Assembly: GCA_944384655.1 (NCBI GenBank)
Contig: CALWUF010000057.1
Coordinates: 1 to 64,000 of the forward strand
Reading direction: 5' to 3'
Origin: an uncultured Butyricicoccus sp.
GTDB lineage: Bacteria; Bacillota; Clostridia; Oscillospirales; Butyricicoccaceae
DNA length: 64,000 nucleotides
Position numbers and translations under genes: made by a program. Positions within the stretch are counted from its first letter, which is position 1; the number at the start of each line of letters is the position of its first letter. The notes below the pieces were generated by a model, which was not told where the DNA came from, searched no databases, and saw nothing but the letters and a program-made list of their open reading frames with translations. Shown piece by piece: positions 60,206 to 64,000 of the stretch.

Positions 60206-61372
60206 ATGTATCAGGTAAAACTGTTTAATAAGATTTCCCAAGCCGGCACAAGCCTGCTTACCCCGGACAAATATACCTGTTCGGAAGATTTTGAAGAATA
60301 TGATGCCATCCTCGTCCGTTCTGCAAAGCTGCACGATCTGGACTTCCCCAAAAATTTGAAATGTATCGCCCGCGCAGGTGCAGGCGTCAACAACATCCCG
60401 CTGGACAAATGTACGGAAAACGGCATCGTTGTCTTCAATACGCCGGGCGCAAATGCAAATGCCGTCAAAGAATTGGTGCTCTGTGCATTGCTGCTGTCCT
60501 CCCGTGACATCGTTGGCGGTGTAAACTGGGCAAAAACGCTCGCCGGCAATGGCGACGCCATCGGCGCAATGGCAGAAAAAGGTAAATCCAATTTCGCCGG
60601 CTGTGAAATCGCAGGCAAGACGCTCGGCGTCATCGGTCTCGGCGCCATCGGCATCAAAGTCGCAAACGCTGCCCTTGCCCTCGGCATGGAAGTCATCGGC
60701 TATGATCCATATCTGTCCGTCGACGCCGCCCTCAAGTTGCAGCGCGGCGTTCGCTATACGACAGAATTGAACGACATTTTCACGGAGTCGCATTATATCA
60801 CGGTACACGTTCCGCTGCTGGATGCGACACGAGGCATCATCGGCGCGGACGCCATCGCCAAGATGAAGGATGGCGTACGCATTCTCAACTTTGCACGGGA
60901 TGGTCTGTGCGATCAGAAAGCAGTCATCGATGGTTTGGAATCCGGTAAAATCGCGGCTTATTGCTGTGACTTCGCATCCGAGGAAATGCTCGCACAGCCG
61001 CATGCGCTGTGCCTGCCGCATCTGGGCGCTTCCACAGAAGAGAGTGAAAACAACTGTGCAGTCATGGCGGCACAGGAGGTCATGGATTATCTCGAAAACG
61101 GTACCATCCGCAACTCGGTCAACTTCCCGAACCTGAAGGTCCCGCGCGAAGCAAAGACCCGCATTTGTGTCATGCACCGCAATATGCCGAAGTTGATCGC
61201 AGAACTGTCTTCCACCCTGGCGCATCACGGCATCAACATCGAAAATATGGGCAGCCGTCCGCGCGGTGAAATCGCCTATACCATCATTGACACAGACGAT
61301 GATCTGACGGAAGAAATCAAGACCGCACTCAAAGCAGTCAACGGCGTCATCAAATTCCGCATCATCCTGTAA
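60206..61372 (+). CDS. serA: D-3-phosphoglycerate dehydrogenase
   Basis: 388 residues. NAD-binding GVIGLGAIGIKVANAAL, the conserved RAGAGVNNIP loop, and a C-terminal ACT domain (HGINIENMGSRPRGEIAYTIID) that senses serine. The substrate-binding His is in LPHLGASTEESE. GAAGGAG precedes the ATG. It is the second gene of serCA; no serB is seen. Confidence 0.95.
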   Translation: MYQVKLFNKISQAGTSLLTPDKYTCSEDFEEYDAILVRSAKLHDLDFPKNLKCIARAGAGVNNIPLDKCTENGIVVFNTPGANANAVKELVLCALLLSSRDIVGGVNWAKTLAGNGDAIGAMAEKGKSNFAGCEIAGKTLGVIGLGAIGIKVANAALALGMEVIGYDPYLSVDAALKLQRGVRYTTELNDIFTESHYITVHVPLLDATRGIIGADAIAKMKDGVRILNFARDGLCDQKAVIDGLESGKIAAYCCDFASEEMLAQPHALCLPHLGASTEESENNCAVMAAQEVMDYLENGTIRNSVNFPNLKVPREAKTRICVMHRNMPKLIAELSSTLAHHGINIENMGSRPRGEIAYTIIDTDDDLTEEIKTALKAVNGVIKFRIIL

Positions 61373-61393
61373 CTCAAAAAAATCCAACCACAT

Positions 61394-61430
61394 GCGCTCC
61401 GTGTCACACAATGCGACCGGAGCGCTTTTT
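61394..61430 (+). terminator. Terminator after serA
   Basis: GCGCTCCG/CGGAGCGC stem with a 16-base loop, TTTTT. Confidence 0.85.
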
Positions 61431-61447
61431 CTATGCACAAAACATGC

Positions 61448-61481
61448 AAAAAGGACAACCGAAAAACTCCGGTTGCCCTTT
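61448..61481 (-). terminator. Terminator after the GntR gene
   Basis: AAAGG-CAACCG/CGGTTG-CCTTT stem with an eight-base loop and TTTTTGC on the minus strand. Confidence 0.85.
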
Positions 61482-61499
61482 CTCCAAATGCATGACAAA

Positions 61500-62225
61500 T
61501 TATTTTTCACGAATTCTTGTGACAGAAAAGTTGAACAGCTCGCTGTCCAGATAATCGACTGTGAACAGCACTGGATTGCCGCGCGAATCGAAATGCTGCT
61601 GCACCAAGCCGAGAATCTGTACATCGCGGTCTCCACGCACCTGCATAGCCAACGGATCACCCGGCTTTGGAATGGTCAGATTGGAAGTGGAACGGCTGAC
61701 AAAAATACCTTTGCGGCGTTCAAAATACGAAAACAATGAATCCGGCATGTGCATCGGATCAAGCTCATCGGCCAGATAAACCGGGATATAGTGCAGGCTG
61801 GCACAGATCGGAATACCGCTCTTGGTATAGCGCGTGCGGTTGATATAGAACACATTGACACCTGGTTTGACACCCAATGCAGCGGCGATATCGCGGCTTG
61901 GGATGGTCAACCCTGTGGTATATGAGCTTTGCCCTTCAACGATACCAGCCTGGCGGATCATATCCCTGACGGAGCACAGGCGGGTCAAATCGTTTTCATT
62001 CTTGGCGGACACTTCCATGAGGAAGGTACCGACCCCATGCTTGGAATAAATAACGCCCTCTCGACGCAGCAGCTCAAGGGAAGCACGCCAGGTCTCGCGG
62101 CTGATGCCAAAACGTTCCGCCATCTTCATCTCGGACGGCAGGCGGTCTCCCGCTTTGAATATGCCTTCGCGGCACAACATCATAAACTCTTCCTTCGCCC
62201 GAAGCGACGATGACATTCGTTTCAT
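61500..62225 (-). CDS. GntR-family regulator with UTRA domain
   Basis: 241 residues. N-terminal winged helix: AGDRLPSEMKMAERFGISRETWRASLELL, then REGVIYSKHGVGTFL. The C-terminal UTRA ligand domain has YINRTRYTKSGIPICASLHYIPVYLA. The HutC/FarR subfamily senses sugars, amines or fatty acids; ligand unknown. The start at 62225 follows GGGAGG; the frame runs five codons upstream. A cluster of GCGTGCA palindromes lies 180 bases upstream. Confidence 0.85.
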   Translation of the reverse strand: MKRMSSSLRAKEEFMMLCREGIFKAGDRLPSEMKMAERFGISRETWRASLELLRREGVIYSKHGVGTFLMEVSAKNENDLTRLCSVRDMIRQAGIVEGQSSYTTGLTIPSRDIAAALGVKPGVNVFYINRTRYTKSGIPICASLHYIPVYLADELDPMHMPDSLFSYFERRKGIFVSRSTSNLTIPKPGDPLAMQVRGDRDVQILGLVQQHFDSRGNPVLFTVDYLDSELFNFSVTRIREK

Positions 62226-62387
62226 ATTCAATCCTCCCATTCAGACCTGTCGTTTTTCAGTCTATACCTCTGTGCGCCAATCGTATGATATTCTTCATCA
62301 GTTGTCTGTATTTCTCTCTGTTGTATTCAGTATATCACGATTCCCAAAAAATTAAATTCGCAAAACCGCCAAAATGCGGGCGCGTGC

Positions 62388-62440
62388 ATACAGCATTTTG
62401 TACATTTGCGTGCACGAGCACGCAAATTGCATGCGTGCAC
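62388..62440. repeat. GCGTGCA palindrome cluster
   Basis: ATTTGCGTGC-ACGA-GCACGCAAAT (62404-62427) is a perfect 10-4-10 palindrome. It is flanked by further GCGTGCA copies at about 62391 and at 62433-62439 (TGCATGCGTGCA, near-palindromic). It lies in the 344-base gap between divergent gntR and ybaK; the rest of that gap is A+T-rich without genes. Confidence 0.55.
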
Positions 62441-62569
62441 TTTTCCCGTTTGCTTTTCGTGCAGACCCTCGCGCTGCCGGATCTGTTTTTTCAGACAATT
62501 GCACGGCTGGTACAATGCCGCAATTTCGTGTATAATATCGTATGCAAGTAACATCAGGAGGTGTGTCAT

Positions 62570-63055
62570 ATGTCGGAAATCAAAACCAATGCAATGCGTA
62601 TCCTCGACCGTGAAAAAATTCCCTATACCCACTATTCTTATGAAACCGACGGCGAACATGTCGATGGTATCTCTGTGGCCACAAAAATGGGACAGCCGCT
62701 TGCGCATGTATACAAAACCCTGGTCACCGCAGGTAAATCTGGCGGGCACTATGTGTTCGTTATCCCGGTTGCCGCCGAACTTGACCTCAAAAAAGCCGCA
62801 AAAGCTGTTGGGGAAAAATCCATTCAGATGATCCATGTAAAGGACATCAATAAGTTGACCGGTTATATTCGGGGCGGATGCAGTCCTATCGGTATGAAAA
62901 AACAGTTCCCCACTGTGCTGAGTGAATCGGCACGCGCACTGGATACCGTGATTGTTTCCGGGGGAAAAATCGGCTTTCAGATTGAACTGGAGCCGGACGC
63001 ATTGCTGCGCCTGATTCACGGTAAATACGGAGATATCGAGATCTCTCGGGCATAA
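62570..63055 (+). CDS. ybaK: Cys-tRNA(Pro) deacylase YbaK/EbsC
   Basis: 161 residues, YbaK/ProX editing fold. DGEHVDGISVATKMGQPLAHVYKTL and VIPVAAELDLKKAAKAVGEKSI contain the family's conserved Lys, and GYIRGGCSPIGMKK is diagnostic. It hydrolyses mischarged Cys-tRNA-Pro. AGGAGG lies eight bases before the ATG at 62570; a GTG at 62561 overlaps that site. A TATAAT (62531-62536) with a poor -35 precedes it. Confidence 0.92.
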   Translation: MSEIKTNAMRILDREKIPYTHYSYETDGEHVDGISVATKMGQPLAHVYKTLVTAGKSGGHYVFVIPVAAELDLKKAAKAVGEKSIQMIHVKDINKLTGYIRGGCSPIGMKKQFPTVLSESARALDTVIVSGGKIGFQIELEPDALLRLIHGKYGDIEISRA

Positions 63056-63083
63056 AAAAGGATCTCCCGGAAACGGGGGATCC
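63054..63083 (-). terminator. Terminator after the D-Ala-D-Ala carboxypeptidase gene
   Basis: GGATCCCCCG-type stem (GGATCtCCCG/CGGGgGATCC on plus) with a four-base loop and TTTTTTATG on the minus strand. Confidence 0.8.
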
Positions 63084-63100
63084 TGCGGCAAAAGCGGTTT

Positions 63101-64000
63101 TCATCTTTTCTTTCTTCTCTGTCGCCTACGTATGCGACGGTACAGACCGAGAAAGAACAGCAATATGATAATCAGCACCACTGCACCGATGGCAACCGCA
63201 ACAGTGGTCACGATGCGATAAATCAGACCAGACATGCCACTGCGCGTATCCGCACTGTTCTGTTCTCTGCCCGCGGAACTGATGTCCTCAGCATTCAACG
63301 TCACCGGCATACGCAGCAACGGCTGTGTACCGTCCATATTGGTCACAGCCGTGTACGCTTTCCGGCTGTCTTCCGCAACCATGACGGCGAGTTGTCCGCC
63401 TGTCTGTGTGACTTCACAGGTATACGTCAAATCTTCCGCATCCATGCCCACTGGCAGACGCAATGTAAACGCCTTCAACTCCCCTGTATCCAGCGTACAG
63501 CCCGCTTTTTTCGCAGCCTTTTTTGCAGCCTTTTTATACTCATCTACCGGCACGGTCAGTTTCTGATATGCCTGCTCCCCATAGTTGAGCAAGGCGGTTG
63601 TATCAGTAAAAATCCCGCTCTTGATCGGACACCCCAACACGCTCACGATCAGGTTTGCCTGTTCTGACTTGCTGCATGCGACAAAAGTATTGTGCGCCCT
63701 GGTCGTCCATCCGGTTTTCGCCGCATAAACACGCGCATCATATGTGGGATCTTCTTTCTTTATCATATCAACCTTTGTCCAGACCTGCCATCCTGTGGAA
63801 ATCACATTGTCGGACGGCAGTTCATAGTACACCCTGCCAGAATATTTTGCAAATTCCTCATACTGATTGGCCGCATACGTAATACGCGCCATATCTTCCG
63901 CACTGGAATAATGCCCATCGGCATCCAACCCATTTGGATTGGCAAACTGTGTGTGTGTACAGCCCAATTCTTTCGCCTTTGCATTCATTCTGTCCACAAA
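63101..64000 (-). CDS. dacF: D-Ala-D-Ala carboxypeptidase, N-terminus beyond window
   Basis: About 300 residues visible; the frame is open to the right edge, so the start and the SxxK/SxN motifs lie outside. The KTG motif is present in YAAKTGWTTRAHN, and the family segment FANPNGLDADGHYSSAEDMAR is clear. A C-terminal stretch of Ser/Asp precedes a transmembrane helix and a basic tail (RRIRRRQRRKKR), so this is a tail-anchored, membrane-bound carboxypeptidase that trims peptidoglycan pentapeptides. The name dacF is a best guess within the DacA/DacF/DacB set. Confidence 0.85.
   Translation of the reverse strand, partial: FVDRMNAKAKELGCTHTQFANPNGLDADGHYSSAEDMARITYAANQYEEFAKYSGRVYYELPSDNVISTGWQVWTKVDMIKKEDPTYDARVYAAKTGWTTRAHNTFVACSKSEQANLIVSVLGCPIKSGIFTDTTALLNYGEQAYQKLTVPVDEYKKAAKKAAKKAGCTLDTGELKAFTLRLPVGMDAEDLTYTCEVTQTGGQLAVMVAEDSRKAYTAVTNMDGTQPLLRMPVTLNAEDISSAGREQNSADTRSGMSGLIYRIVTTVAVAIGAVVLIIILLFFLGLYRRIRRRQRRKKR

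Noticed and set aside
62396..62440. Possible CRISPR-like repeat from clustered GCGTGCA
   Set aside because: Copies are palindromic half-sites at irregular, short spacing, with no unique spacers.

Overview
The window reads as chromosomal core sequence of a low-to-mid GC Gram-positive anaerobe, most likely a clostridial gut bacterium (Bacillota, Clostridia, Oscillospiraceae/Butyricicoccaceae-like). The evidence is gene content and order: PNPase beside rpsO and an M16 peptidase, an Orn/Lys/Arg decarboxylase beside holB and ricT, a HydF [FeFe]-hydrogenase maturase, strong AGGAGG ribosome binding sites, consensus sigma-A promoters and T-tailed hairpin terminators. No species can be named from the sequence alone. 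I see no insertion sequence, prophage or CRISPR array; one tRNA gene (Arg, anticodon ACG) and one TPP riboswitch are present.

Layout. 1-7.3 kb (minus): greA-lysS, an S41 peptidase, a 30-residue membrane peptide, a CdaR/PucR-type regulator, an RsuA-type pseudouridine synthase, a DUF4830 protein and an alpha/beta hydrolase. 7.8 kb: a lipoprotein (plus). 8.5-20.5 kb (minus): hisS-aspS, mgsA, then the wall elongation/division block zapA-U32-dut-maf-mreC-mreD-mrdA-minD. 20.7-23.4 kb (plus): proB-proA-CYTH. 23.5-27.2 kb: carD, thioredoxin, Mini-III, a tiny Asn/Gln-rich gene, yebC and a shortened macro-domain-family protein. 27.2-33.3 kb is the most accessory-looking part: a structured gene-free stretch, a lipoprotein, an AT-rich PHP phosphatase, a Rieske-FAD oxidoreductase, a zinc-dependent phospholipase C-like protein and a UMF1-type transporter. 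33.3-43.5 kb: a large PEP/pyruvate-binding fusion protein, argF, tRNA-Arg, glpK, an M16 peptidase, a small membrane protein, pnp and rpsO. 44-48.4 kb: TPP riboswitch-thiC, a DUF3267 membrane protein, a hairpin-rich repeat and pgcA. 48.7-58.8 kb (minus): hydF, marR-degV, and the long run queG-like/femX-alr-decarboxylase-holB-ricT. 59-61.4 kb: serC-serA. The right end has a GntR regulator, ybaK and a D-Ala-D-Ala carboxypeptidase cut by the window edge.

How the genes fit together. Cell envelope functions recur (mreCD, PBP2, femX, alr, DacF-like, zapA, minD), mixed with translation (lysS, aspS, hisS, tRNA-Arg, ybaK, U32, rsuA), RNA turnover (pnp, Mini-III, ricT) and biosynthesis of proline, serine, arginine and thiamine. 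The oddities worth checking are: a macro-domain-family protein that seems to have lost the macro fold but kept its C-terminal helical domain; two very small genes (a 30-residue membrane peptide and a 46-residue protein that is about two-thirds Asn+Gln); MinD without MinC/MinE; a methylglyoxal synthase with Glu where the catalytic Asp is expected; RicT with a long Arg-rich tail; a degenerate RecA/KaiC-like domain fused to a PEP-synthase ATP-grasp; and two gene-free, hairpin-dense intergenic segments. I found no convincing multi-gene system of a wholly new kind.
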